Assembly (NCBI RefSeq): GCF_900111295.1
Contig: NZ_FOGT01000009.1
Span: 1 to 64,000, forward strand
Length of the DNA: 64,000 nucleotides
Source: Salipaludibacillus aurantiacus
Lineage (GTDB): Bacteria > Bacillota > Bacilli > Bacillales > Salisediminibacteriaceae
Direction: 5' to 3'
Every line of letters begins with the position of its first letter. The first letter of the stretch is position 1. The notes below the pieces were generated by a model. It had not been told where the DNA came from. It did not search any database and was given only the letters and a program-made list of their open reading frames with translations. A program made the position numbers and the translations under genes. Of the stretch, positions 18,853 to 27,286 are shown in pieces.

Positions 18853-20262
18853 TTAATATAGCTTCCCGTGTTTATATAAAAGAAGAAATAATTGCTTTAA
18901 AGCCTTTAAATAACACGTATTTCTGATTCCAGGGAGTCTGTCGTTAAAATAATCGGGAAATACTTTTTCACAGCTTTTAGACATCTGATCGTACATTTCA
19001 ATCAGCACTTCATCTTCTGTATAAAACTTGGTAATCCGGTCCTGCTTCCATTCAAGGTAAGAGACCAATACACCTCCTGCATTAGCAAGAATATCAGGAA
19101 TAACAACCTTGCCTGCTTCGTGTAAATAACTGTCGGCTTCAGAAGTAATAGGTGCATTGGCTCCTTCCACGAGAATATCCGCTTTTACTTCCTTCATATT
19201 TTTCTCTGTTATTTGATCTTCAATAGCCGCTAATATAAATACGTCCATATCAAGTGTAAGGATGTCATCCCTGTTAAGAAGGGCGGCCTCCACTTCTGCC
19301 TCCAATAGTTCCTCTTCTGTTGCAGGCAGCTGATGATGCTGCCGATGATAGGCGAGAAGCCTGTCTATATCAAGCCCATTTTTATTATATAAAGTGACAA
19401 GATGATCGCTGACCGCCACTACATGGTGGGCGGAATGACGGCAGTGATAAGCCATGTAAGCTGCCACTCCTCCAACATTCCCGAAGCCTTGCACTGCAAG
19501 CCGGACCGGCTGCCTGTTTTTATGCTGTTCGTAAATTCGTTTCAGAACATTAAATTGCTTCCTATGGACTCCGTCTTCAAGTTTCAATTCCTCTTCCTGC
19601 TGTTTTCCGGCCCATTCATTTACAAGCCATAAATAAGTATGATAAACCCCTTTCCCGGTTGCTTCCCTTCTCCCAAATGCCCCGCCATTCTCAATACTTT
19701 TACCTGTAAACGCCCCTAAGTAGTTCTGCCCGGGGTGAATCGTTTTATATTCTCCTATCATCCAGTCCATAACTCTCTCATCAGTCCCCATGTCTGGAGC
19801 GGGGATATCCCGTGTCGGGCCTATATCCGGGGCAAACCGCTGGACGTACTTTCTCGATACCATATTTAATTCTCTTGGTGAAAAATCCTTTGGATTTATA
19901 TCAACTCCGCCTTTTGCTCCTCCATAAGGAAGGCCGTGGAGCGCATTTTTCAAGGTCATTAGAACAGCCAGGTTTTCTACTTCTTCTTCATTTACCCCTT
20001 GGCTGAACCGGATCCCTCCTTTATAAAATCCGGCAATGTTATTATGCTGGATTCTGTAAGCAGGAATTCTTACAATTTCCCGATTATCCTTAGGGACTCT
20101 TATATAACTTTTAATTATTTTATCTGTCGTGGTGAGAACTTCTTTTCCTGAATCAAAGACTTTTTGGCGGCTTTTCCCTTTTTCCTCAGTGAGAAATTCT
20201 TCCTCTTTATACAGCTGATCCATTATGGCTTCAATTTTATTCTGGGTATCCTTAATGGACAT
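18853..20262 (-). CDS. Glutamate dehydrogenase (Glu/Leu/Phe/Val family)
   Basis: A 469-residue enzyme interconverting glutamate and 2-oxoglutarate plus ammonia. Catalytic Lys in LPYGGAKGGV (residues 111-120), phosphate-site Asp in IPAPDMGT, and the nucleotide-binding loop QGFGNVGG at 258-265. It is about 40 residues longer than typical Bacillus RocG/GudB (near 425), with a hydrophilic insert around 218-252 between the two domains. A cre-like site lies just upstream. The link to the hut operon, which yields glutamate, is metabolic only. RocG versus GudB cannot be decided. Confidence 0.9.
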   Translation of the reverse strand: MSIKDTQNKIEAIMDQLYKEEEFLTEEKGKSRQKVFDSGKEVLTTTDKIIKSYIRVPKDNREIVRIPAYRIQHNNIAGFYKGGIRFSQGVNEEEVENLAVLMTLKNALHGLPYGGAKGGVDINPKDFSPRELNMVSRKYVQRFAPDIGPTRDIPAPDMGTDERVMDWMIGEYKTIHPGQNYLGAFTGKSIENGGAFGRREATGKGVYHTYLWLVNEWAGKQQEEELKLEDGVHRKQFNVLKRIYEQHKNRQPVRLAVQGFGNVGGVAAYMAYHCRHSAHHVVAVSDHLVTLYNKNGLDIDRLLAYHRQHHQLPATEEELLEAEVEAALLNRDDILTLDMDVFILAAIEDQITEKNMKEVKADILVEGANAPITSEADSYLHEAGKVVIPDILANAGGVLVSYLEWKQDRITKFYTEDEVLIEMYDQMSKSCEKVFPDYFNDRLPGIRNTCYLKALKQLFLLLYKHGKLY

Positions 20263-20285
20263 AGACTCATTCCTTTCTATATATT

Positions 20286-20299
20286 AGTAAGCGCTATCA
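20286..20299 (-). promoter_or_regulatory. cre-like CcpA site upstream of glutamate dehydrogenase
   Basis: On the minus strand TGATAGCGCTTACT matches the cre pattern TGWNANCGNTNWCA at all but the last base. It lies 24 bases before the start codon, a roadblock or promoter-proximal position. Confidence 0.5.
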
Positions 20300-20455
20300 T
20301 TTCTTTTTTCCGCGTTTACAGGAAATTTAAACCAGACAATTAAGCATTTCGGACACTATCAAGGGGCTGGGTAAAAATAAAGACAAAGACGAACAATAAT
20401 TTTAAGAGATTTTATAAGGTGGGTTACTAAAAGGACAAGCCCCTGGGCAAGCGTA

Positions 20456-20556
20456 CGCATGGCGGACTGAAATCACTTCTTTTCTCAAAAAGAACAGCCG
20501 AACAAAATTCGAAAATTTTGTTCGGCTGTCTTTTTGAGTACTATTCTTTTGTCCCA
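20456..20556. repeat. Duplicated terminator element, copy 2
   Basis: Same element as 17262-17362. The hairpin ACAGCCGAAC...GTTCGGCTGT spans 20494-20529 with A-rich left and T-rich right flanks. It lies directly downstream of the BCCT transporter gene, as copy 1 lies directly downstream of the superoxide dismutase gene. Confidence 0.75.
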
Positions 20557-20577
20557 GCATCAGGTATGCTTATAACC

Positions 20578-22104
20578 TTATCTATTTGGAGAAAACCCCT
20601 GGTCCCGGGCCATTGCTCCTGCCACTCTCGGTGCAAGCCAGAGCATTGGCAGCAGAATAAGCGAAACAGGAACAGCCGTAAAGACGATAAAGGACTGAAG
20701 GGCCTCGATACTCCCCTCGCCGATAAATAACAATACAGCAGCCACAGCACCCATAATAACGGCCCAAAAGACACGCAGAACACTTGAAGGGTTTCCCCCT
20801 CCGGTTACCGCCATAGAAATGGTATAAGACATTGAGTCACTCGTCGTGGCAACAAACACCACCGTTACGAGCAGGAAAGCTGCGGCAAGGGCTGTTCCAA
20901 ACGGAATTTGCTCAACAATAGCAATCATTGCCGCCGGCATCCCGCCTTCATTCAATGGATCCGAAACAGAACCGGCATTTTTAAGTTCATAAAAGATACC
21001 AGAGCCTCCTACTACAGAAAACCAGAAGTTGGTTACAATCGGCGCGATGATAGCAACAGCTGTAACAAGCTCGCGAATCGTCCGTCCTCTGGAGATCCTG
21101 CTGATAAAGATAGCCATCATCGGCCCGTAGCCTATAAACCAGCCCCAGAAAAAGATTGTCCAGAAAGACAGCCATTCACCGTCGCCCCGGTACAAGCTGT
21201 TTACAAAGAAGTCGCGCATATACAATCCAAATGAGCCAATAAATGAATCGAAAATAAATGCTCCAGGTCCTAATAAGAGTACGAGTACAATGAGTATAAA
21301 AGTAAAAATGATATTAAATCTGCTTAAGATTTGAATACCCCTGTGTACCCCGGTCACTGCTGAAATCGATGCAATAGCAATAAGTCCGAATATAATAATC
21401 AGCTGAGTCAGAAAAGTATTAGGCACTCCGAAAAGGACGTCCATCCCGTATGCAGCCTGCAAACCTAAGAAACCAATTGGCCCGATCGTTCCTGCAGCAA
21501 CTGCAATTATTGAGAAAGCATCCACCATCGTACCGAAAACACTTTTCTGCATTATTTTCTCACCGAAGATCGGGTAAAGGAGCGTCCGCGGTTTAAGCGG
21601 CATGCCTTTATTAAAGTGTCCGTACATAAGCACAATAGCGCTCAGGGTACCTAAAATTGCCCATGCTAAAAATCCCCAGTCTAAAAACGATTGTGTGAGT
21701 GCTGGAACGACCGCTTCTGAAGTCCCCGCGCTTACATCGTCATACATAGGAGGTGTGGTTAAAAAATGGTACATAGGTTCAGCCGCTGCCCAAAACACAC
21801 CACCTCCCGCAAGCAGTGTACACATAATAATTGAAATCCATTTAAATGTACTCAGTTCCGGCTTGTCCAGGTTACCCAGTTTAACTTTTCCATTTTTAGA
21901 AAATGCTATAAATAAAGCAATTAGAAACGTAAGCAGCATTAACACTTGCCAAAAAGCTCCGAAATAATCTGTAGAAAACTGAAATGACGCGTTTACTATG
22001 TCCCCTACTAACGTGGCATTTATCACAGAGGTAATGACAAAGACTAGAAGCAGCCCTCCGCTAATGGCCATAACCGGCCAGTCAATTTTATTTTGTGTAT
22101 CCAA
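20578..22104 (-). CDS. BCCT-family betaine/carnitine/choline transporter
   Basis: A 508-residue membrane protein with 12 helices. It has the BCCT signature around residues 315-340, with FWGWFIGYGPMMAIFISRIS, and the FVATTSDSMSYTIS segment of helix 10. It would take up glycine betaine, choline or a related compatible solute with Na+ or H+, as expected in a halotolerant Bacillus. The hydrophilic C-terminal tail is short (ends GFSPNR), unlike osmosensing OpuD/BetP forms with longer tails. It is a single gene between the repeat element and a good promoter. Confidence 0.92.
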   Translation of the reverse strand: MDTQNKIDWPVMAISGGLLLVFVITSVINATLVGDIVNASFQFSTDYFGAFWQVLMLLTFLIALFIAFSKNGKVKLGNLDKPELSTFKWISIIMCTLLAGGGVFWAAAEPMYHFLTTPPMYDDVSAGTSEAVVPALTQSFLDWGFLAWAILGTLSAIVLMYGHFNKGMPLKPRTLLYPIFGEKIMQKSVFGTMVDAFSIIAVAAGTIGPIGFLGLQAAYGMDVLFGVPNTFLTQLIIIFGLIAIASISAVTGVHRGIQILSRFNIIFTFILIVLVLLLGPGAFIFDSFIGSFGLYMRDFFVNSLYRGDGEWLSFWTIFFWGWFIGYGPMMAIFISRISRGRTIRELVTAVAIIAPIVTNFWFSVVGGSGIFYELKNAGSVSDPLNEGGMPAAMIAIVEQIPFGTALAAAFLLVTVVFVATTSDSMSYTISMAVTGGGNPSSVLRVFWAVIMGAVAAVLLFIGEGSIEALQSFIVFTAVPVSLILLPMLWLAPRVAGAMARDQGFSPNR

Positions 22105-22171
22105 AATTAGCCTCCTAAATAATATATTAATAGTTTAGTTTTAATAGTGTTTTTAGCACACAAGTCGCAAT

Positions 22172-22199
22172 TATAACAGAGTGAATACAAAAAGCAATG
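22172..22199 (-). promoter_or_regulatory. Sigma-A promoter of the BCCT gene
   Basis: Minus strand TTGCTT (22194-22199), 16 bases, TATAAT (22172-22177), 68 bases upstream of the start codon. Confidence 0.55.
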
Positions 22200-22287
22200 G
22201 AAGTAACTTGAAGAATGAGGAGGCCTGTAATAATGCACACTTCCAGGTTATTGGGCATAGGGTGGGATAAAAAGGGGGCGATGTGCG

Positions 22288-22629
22288 ATGTATTGGCGTA
22301 ATAATCATTGGAGGCAAAACTGGACCAGGCAGTATCCGCCGGTAGACCCGTCCTTATTCCACCAGTCCTTACAAACGTATGCTTCTCTTACTGCTCGAGG
22401 AAACCTGTTAATTGAACGATTACTTGCATCTCCGGAGAGAATGCAGCAATTAATGGAAGCCGCGCAGGCAGGCCAGGACGACACAGTCAACCGGATCGTT
22501 CATGCAGCGGCAGGCACAACAGACATAACCACCTCATACACACCGATGTCTGTTACTTTCAATTTAACTGCGGATACTCCACAACTCTCTCCCTGCTGCC
22601 GCATGACCATGAACCTTAGGTGGGGATAA
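22288..22629 (+). CDS. Hypothetical protein, possibly spore-associated
   Basis: A 113-residue protein with an N-terminal Trp/Asn/Arg/Tyr-rich stretch (MYWRNNHWRQNWTRQYPP) typical of small coat-like proteins, a helical middle (LIERLLASPERMQQLMEAAQ) and a beta-rich end with CCRMTMNLRWG. I recall similar small proteins in spore formers but cannot name the family. Upstream, CATAGGGT at 22256-22263 fits the late-sporulation -10 pattern CATANNNT, with an AC doublet about 15 bases before it. Spore localisation is an inference. Confidence 0.5.
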   Translation: MYWRNNHWRQNWTRQYPPVDPSLFHQSLQTYASLTARGNLLIERLLASPERMQQLMEAAQAGQDDTVNRIVHAAAGTTDITTSYTPMSVTFNLTADTPQLSPCCRMTMNLRWG

Positions 22630-22644
22630 GCAAGGGGCCGCCAA

Positions 22645-22678
22645 TAAAAAAGAAAGCCACCCCTTAAGGGATGACTTT
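22645..22678 (-). terminator. Terminator after the 235-residue lipoprotein gene
   Basis: AAAGTCATCCC pairs with GGGTGGCTTT around TTAAG, followed by TTTTTTATT on the minus strand. Confidence 0.75.
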
Positions 22679-22696
22679 CCAGAATAAGGTTTATTC

Positions 22697-23404
22697 TTAC
22701 TGCTCATTTATACCCATAAAGACATCAGTCGAAAACTCAACCATCCATTCATCAGGTTCAGAGAGGGCGACCTCTGTCCCTTCATATTCTCCCAGAAGGT
22801 CCCACGATCCAGTCACGAAAATCTCAGCCACAGTCCCTGCTCCAGCCGTGTCTACTTCTACGTTATCTGTATTCCACTTCAGGATCCCGTCTTCTTCCAT
22901 TGCCGGCTCTACATCAGAGACATCTCCGAATGTCGGGTATCTTTCTTCATCTTCCAGATCTCCTTCTAATTCATATTGGAAGCTGACCTGAACAGCACTA
23001 ATTTCATCTGTTTCAACACCAGGCGCCTGATAGAGCCCGGATGCCGAACCGGATTCCTCCATTTCCCCTTGTTCAGGCGATTCTATAAACTCCAATCGTT
23101 CTGTATCCTGAGCCGTGGAAATGACTTCAAATGCTTCTTCTAATTCATCAAGAGAGACATTTTCCGCTTCTCTGTCCTGTTCGTCTGACATCTCTTCTGC
23201 TTCATCAGTCGATACAGTGAGGCCATAGTCGCCAGCAAGTTCGTCAACTTCTTCCGAAGCGGTGCTCTCATCATTGTTTTCATTATTCAGCAGGTTATTA
23301 TTCTCGCCGTTTTCTCCGCCTTCTCCGTTATTGTCTGTTTCGCAAGCCATTAAAACGAGCGGAACAGTCAACGCTAATCCCGCAGTTTTCATATAAGTTT
23401 TCAT
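22697..23404 (-). CDS. Acidic lipoprotein of unknown function
   Basis: A 235-residue secreted lipoprotein. Start at the ATG at 23404, preceded by AAAGGGTG; an earlier ATG adds 11 residues without a ribosome site. The signal peptide ends in LVLMAC, then a long Asn/Glu/Gly linker (residues 22-70). The remainder is acidic and predicted beta-rich (VQVSFQYELEGDLED, WSLLGEY-type strands). No family is recognised. A strong net negative charge is common for surface proteins in salty or alkaline habitats. Confidence 0.6.
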   Translation of the reverse strand: MKTYMKTAGLALTVPLVLMACETDNNGEGGENGENNNLLNNENNDESTASEEVDELAGDYGLTVSTDEAEEMSDEQDREAENVSLDELEEAFEVISTAQDTERLEFIESPEQGEMEESGSASGLYQAPGVETDEISAVQVSFQYELEGDLEDEERYPTFGDVSDVEPAMEEDGILKWNTDNVEVDTAGAGTVAEIFVTGSWDLLGEYEGTEVALSEPDEWMVEFSTDVFMGINEQ

Positions 23405-23540
23405 GTGCAACACCCTTTGTAAGTAATAGTTCTTCACCTATGCTTTAACCCAATAAGCAATCAATTAATCATGTTTTTAATCTCTCATTTACTAATTTGT
23501 TAAAAAGGGAAAAGCCCAACAGCTATTAAATCATAACTAA

Positions 23541-23565
23541 AAACGGCGGTCAATCCGCCGTTTTT
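23541..23565. terminator. Bidirectional terminator
   Basis: AAACGGCGG pairs with CCGCCGTTT around TCAAT, with A-rich left and T-rich right flanks. On the minus strand it ends the SMP-30-type gene. Confidence 0.8.
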
Positions 23566-23589
23566 CTTCTGCCTTTAAAAGCTTCGCAC

Positions 23590-24465
23590 TTAACCTTGGA
23601 ACGTATATGACGGGGCACCTTTTACTCCGGGTTTTATTCTGAATATTCCGCCAGCATGAGGCTGTCTGTCCAATTCCTCTTCAGTTAATCCTTCCCTTGC
23701 TGTTGTAATATAAAGTTCATCGAGATTTTCTCCTCCAAATGCGCACGAGGTGACATTGCTGGCAGGCATTAGAACTTCAGAAAGACTATCGCCATTATCC
23801 GGGTTAAAACGTACAACCTTTCCTCCATGGAAAAAGGCGATCCATAACATGCCTTCTTCATCGATTGTCATTCCGTCAGGACTGCCCATATCTTCCGGTA
23901 TAGTAATAATCGTGCGTTCTTCATCAATGCTGCCTGTTTCCCCATCGAATTCATAAGATCTGATTTTTTTAGATTTCGTATCAATATAATACATTTTACT
24001 TTTTTCAGGATTCCAGGCTAAACCGTTAGAAACAGTGACATCGGAAATCATAAGATTGACTTTTAAGTCATGGTCCAGCCTGTAAAGGTTGGCTTCTCCA
24101 GGTTCACCCTCCATTACCATTGTTCCTGCCCAAAACCTTCCTTGAGGATCGCACTTCCCGTCATTAAACCGGGTACCCTTAAGGTGGGCCTCGGGGTCCT
24201 CTACAGGTGTTAGTTCTTTAGTCTCCTTACTATACGTATAAAAGCCGCTTTCCATAGCCAGAACCAGTCCGCCATTTTCTCTTGGCACAACTGCTCCGAC
24301 CTTTTCCCCAACATCCAGACTCTCATTTCCCCCTGTTTCCGGGTCGAACGCATTAACCGTATGACCGTTAATATCTACCCAGAGAAGCTTTTGGGATTTT
24401 GCATTCCAGCTTGGACCTTCTGCCAAGGCAGCTTTAGAATCCAAGACTAATTCCGGTTCAAACAA
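23590..24465 (-). CDS. SMP-30/gluconolactonase-family lactonase
   Basis: A 291-residue six-bladed beta-propeller. The metal-ligand Glu is in LAEGPSWN near residue 15, with the Asn and Asp ligands in VSNGLAWNPEKSKMYYID and GSPDGMTIDEEGMLW. Family members hydrolyse aldonolactones such as gluconolactone in the cytoplasm (no signal peptide here). The last segment (REGLTEEELDRQPHAGGIF) is typical of the regucalcin-like branch. The physiological lactone is not known. Single gene. Confidence 0.87.
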   Translation of the reverse strand: MFEPELVLDSKAALAEGPSWNAKSQKLLWVDINGHTVNAFDPETGGNESLDVGEKVGAVVPRENGGLVLAMESGFYTYSKETKELTPVEDPEAHLKGTRFNDGKCDPQGRFWAGTMVMEGEPGEANLYRLDHDLKVNLMISDVTVSNGLAWNPEKSKMYYIDTKSKKIRSYEFDGETGSIDEERTIITIPEDMGSPDGMTIDEEGMLWIAFFHGGKVVRFNPDNGDSLSEVLMPASNVTSCAFGGENLDELYITTAREGLTEEELDRQPHAGGIFRIKPGVKGAPSYTFQG

Positions 24466-24569
24466 TCTAATTCACCTCTTAGTAATAATTTTTATTGTAG
24501 TGCTTTTCGCTTTCTTGTTTTGCACAAAAAATAATAGGGTAGCTAAAAGCTGTAGAAAGGAATGATAGT

Positions 24570-24983
24570 ATGTTTTCTACTCTTTTAATTAGTTTCACTC
24601 TCCTATTTCTAATAGCAAATGTCTATTATTTTTTCACTAATAAATCCTATAAAAAGAGTTACATGGATTCCGCTCTTTTATTTAAACTTTTTTTAATACT
24701 TACGACTCTGACATTCGGTTTTGCCTGCCTTTACTATTTACTGTCTTTAGAACAGCCGATCCTAAGGATAAATGACCCGACAGATGAACTGGTCGATATG
24801 ACGTTTGGAGACGCCCTGTATTTCAGCGGAGTCACAATGCTTTCTGTCGGTTACGGTGACCTTGTTCCAATTGGAAGTGCCCGTTTTTTCTCACTTATTC
24901 AGGCCGCTCTTGGATTACTGCTTCCTGCTTCTTACTTTTTAAAAGCGATGAACAATTCGAATTCGGAAGAGGAGGATGGATAA
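24570..24983 (+). CDS. Two-helix potassium channel subunit
   Basis: A 137-residue membrane protein. Helix 1 (residues 2-20), a second hydrophobic stretch (32-52), a pore loop with the filter SVGYGDLVP near residues 93-101, and a closing helix (ARFFSLIQAALGLLLPASYF). This is the ion-channel-2 architecture of small bacterial K+ channels. No cytoplasmic RCK/TrkA_N domain follows, so gating is not by a ligand domain in this protein. Convergent with a HAD phosphatase gene. Confidence 0.85.
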   Translation: MFSTLLISFTLLFLIANVYYFFTNKSYKKSYMDSALLFKLFLILTTLTFGFACLYYLLSLEQPILRINDPTDELVDMTFGDALYFSGVTMLSVGYGDLVPIGSARFFSLIQAALGLLLPASYFLKAMNNSNSEEEDG

Positions 24984-25002
24984 TTCCTCCCTTCCTTAAA
25001 TG

Positions 25003-25662
25003 TTAACGGGTATCTTCAATATGAAACTCCTGCTTAATATACTCGATAAAATCAGTCACTTGACTGAAGTTTTTATGGGGACTGTCAGAAAATGTTTCTG
25101 CCTGAAAGTAAGGCAGCCACTGAACTCCTATTGTGAACACTCCAGCTTCTATCCCTGCTTGTATATCTGCGTCGCTGTCTCCCGCAAAAAGTGCCTCCTC
25201 AGATTTTACGCCTAATTGTTTTAAAGCTGCGTACACCCCTTCAGGAGCCGGTTTTACTGCTTCTACGTCCTCACCTGTGATGAAAACATCGAAGAAATCA
25301 CTCATATGAAGAAGTTCCATAGAAAGATGCAGGCTTTTGGCGGCCTTTCCTGTCACAATTCCTAATTTCATATTATTCTGTTTTAACAATTTTAATAAAT
25401 CATCAATGTCTGAGTTTCTCTCTACGTATTCGTCATGCTTTTCTTTATAGACCGAATAATACAAGTCAATGGCTTCCTCTTTATCCGGGTGGCTTAGATT
25501 GTCTCTGATAATGTCTGTTTCGGGCGGCCCAAACATATCTTTAATTTCTTCTTCAGAAAGCTCTTTTCCATCAAATTCCTTAAACACGCGGTAAAAAGAG
25601 TGAATACATAATGGAAGAGTATTAGCTAAAGTTCCGTCAAAATCAAATATAAATGCTTTCAT
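25003..25662 (-). CDS. HAD-family phosphatase (phosphoglycolate-phosphatase-like)
   Basis: A 219-residue haloacid-dehalogenase-superfamily hydrolase: motif I FDFDGTLANT at the N-terminus, a helical cap (residues 15-85), motif II/III LGIVTGKAAKSL then VKPAPEG, and motif IV FAGDSDADIQAG. Members act as small-molecule phosphatases such as Gph or PpaX types; the substrate is unknown. The start is the ATG at 25662 because AAGGTG is correctly spaced; GTG and ATG codons up to nine bases earlier are also in frame. Confidence 0.85.
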   Translation of the reverse strand: MKAFIFDFDGTLANTLPLCIHSFYRVFKEFDGKELSEEEIKDMFGPPETDIIRDNLSHPDKEEAIDLYYSVYKEKHDEYVERNSDIDDLLKLLKQNNMKLGIVTGKAAKSLHLSMELLHMSDFFDVFITGEDVEAVKPAPEGVYAALKQLGVKSEEALFAGDSDADIQAGIEAGVFTIGVQWLPYFQAETFSDSPHKNFSQVTDFIEYIKQEFHIEDTR

Positions 25663-25706
25663 AACCATCACCTTCCGATAAGTTTATACGGAGTCAGAAA
25701 GCACCT

Positions 25707-26066
25707 TTAGTCCTCTCTTACCCATGACCTGGCCATCTCTTCTTCGTCTTTCGCAAACTGGCGTACATTAATGCTGGTCAGTTTATCAGCAAATTTTCCG
25801 ATATATTCTGCGGCATCATAGTCAGTCACCAATGCGTATTTTTCTATTTGCGACATATGCTCTTTCGCGAATTTAAGCCTGTCATCGATCGCCGACAATT
25901 CTGTATGCGGCATATCCTTAAGACGCACAAGGAATCTTACTTTTCCATACTTCCTGATACATTGCCTGACTTCGTCCAGTACCTGTTCATTCTCTTCCTC
26001 TGTCAATTTATCGATCACTTCATATTCGAGAATATTTTCACGCGATGTCTCAAGTTTTCTAATCAT
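25707..26066 (-). CDS. STAS/SpoIIAA-like domain protein
   Basis: A 119-residue soluble protein of the SpoIIAA-like STAS group (DUF3478-like). It has LEYEVIDKLTEEE near the start, the strand VRFLVRLKDM in the middle, the ALVTDYDAAEYIGKFAD segment and a helix that closes the fold. This group is found in bacteria without the phosphorylatable Ser of SpoIIAA proper. Role unknown. A ribosome site GGAGGTG precedes the ATG. Confidence 0.8.
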   Translation of the reverse strand: MIRKLETSRENILEYEVIDKLTEEENEQVLDEVRQCIRKYGKVRFLVRLKDMPHTELSAIDDRLKFAKEHMSQIEKYALVTDYDAAEYIGKFADKLTSINVRQFAKDEEEMARSWVRED

Positions 26067-26216
26067 CTTAACACCTCCATAAGGTCTCTATAAAGACTCT
26101 ATTACCAAAACAGTCTTCTGGGAAACTTTCGAATAAAAACCGAAGCGGGAAGCAGTTTTCTACAAGTATTAAGACATGGGTAAATTGGTTTGTTTTTTCT
26201 TTTTTTCCTGTAATCA

Positions 26217-26242
26217 GTTTTAGGAAATCCCTGGCAGGGAAG
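26217..26242 (+). promoter_or_regulatory. Sigma-B-type promoter for Mn catalase
   Basis: GTTTTA (26217-26222), 14 bases, GGGAAG (26237-26242), 45 bases before the TTG start. The -10 differs from consensus at the last base. Confidence 0.5.
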
Positions 26243-26286
26243 CGCTTTTAATGGGTGCACCGAATCTATTATAGGAGGTTTTCACT

Positions 26287-27192
26287 TTGTTTAAACGAAT
26301 TGATAAACTGCAAATCAGCCTGCCCCAGCCAAGCAAGCCCGATCCTGAAGCAGCAGGTGTTGTTCAGGAGTTATTAGGAGGACGGTTCGGTGAAATGTCA
26401 ACGTTGAATAACTACATGTTCCAGTCGTTTAACTTCCGGAGCAAAAAGAAGCTGCGGCCTTTTTATGAATTAATCGCTAGTATTACCGCAGAAGAATTAG
26501 GACACGTGGAGTTAGTCTCTAATACCATTAACCTTAACTTAAACGGATCAGTTGGAAACGGAAACACAAATCCGGACGAGACTCCTCTTCGAGAGGCATT
26601 AGGTATCCCGAATATGTTCCAGTTTTTGCTGGGGGGACAAAATTCAGTGGCAGCTGATTCCGCGGGGAAACCATGGTCAGGAGATAATGTGTTCTCCAGT
26701 GGAAATTTAGTCAATGATTTACTCCATAACTTTTACCTTGAATGCGGTGCACGTACACATAAAATGCGCGTCTATCAAATGACTGATAATGAAACAGCCC
26801 GTGAGCTCTGCGGCTACCTGCTCGTGCGGGGAAGTGTCCATGCAGTGGCATATGCCAAAGCTCTTGAAAAAGTGACAGGAGTGGACGTACAAAAGATGCT
26901 TCCTGTGCCTGATTTGGATAACTCTAAGTTTGACCACGCCAGAAAATTTGAAGAAGAAGGTTCCCACCTTAAACTATATCGATTCAGTGACCAGGACTAC
27001 GGATTGCTTAACAGAATTTGGACGGGCCCTACTCCGATCGGGCCTCCAGGTGAACTGGAAGTCGTCGATGGAACACCTGAAGGCGGCGAAATTCCTGACT
27101 TGGAGCATATTCCTGAAGAATTTGCACCAGGTTTTGATGAAGAGCAGTTCAGAGAATTGTCCAAACGTCTTCAATATGAAGCCGGCATGTAA
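26287..27192 (+). CDS. Manganese (non-haem) catalase
   Basis: A 301-residue dimanganese catalase that breaks down hydrogen peroxide. Ligands sit on a four-helix bundle: Glu in GRFGEMSTLNNYMFQ, Glu and His in AEELGHVELVS, Glu in LECGARTH, His in GSVHAVAYAKALE. The start codon is TTG, with AGGAGG eight bases upstream and no nearer ATG. The C-terminal extension has VDGTPEGGEIPDL as in Bacillus coat-associated Mn catalases (YdbD, CotJC group). A sigma-B-like promoter favours a stress role. Confidence 0.93.
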   Translation: MFKRIDKLQISLPQPSKPDPEAAGVVQELLGGRFGEMSTLNNYMFQSFNFRSKKKLRPFYELIASITAEELGHVELVSNTINLNLNGSVGNGNTNPDETPLREALGIPNMFQFLLGGQNSVAADSAGKPWSGDNVFSSGNLVNDLLHNFYLECGARTHKMRVYQMTDNETARELCGYLLVRGSVHAVAYAKALEKVTGVDVQKMLPVPDLDNSKFDHARKFEEEGSHLKLYRFSDQDYGLLNRIWTGPTPIGPPGELEVVDGTPEGGEIPDLEHIPEEFAPGFDEEQFRELSKRLQYEAGM

Positions 27193-27210
27193 ACTGACTG
27201 AAAATTAATA

Positions 27211-27241
27211 AAGGACTGCTTCTTTAAAAGAAGCAGTCCTT
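27211..27241 (+). terminator. Terminator after Mn catalase
   Basis: AAGGACTGCTTCTTT pairs perfectly with AAAGAAGCAGTCCTT. The T-tract is short. Confidence 0.75.
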
Positions 27242-27286
27242 GCTGGCTTTTAAAACAGCTTTTTTAATAAGAAAGGAGTTTTAGTT

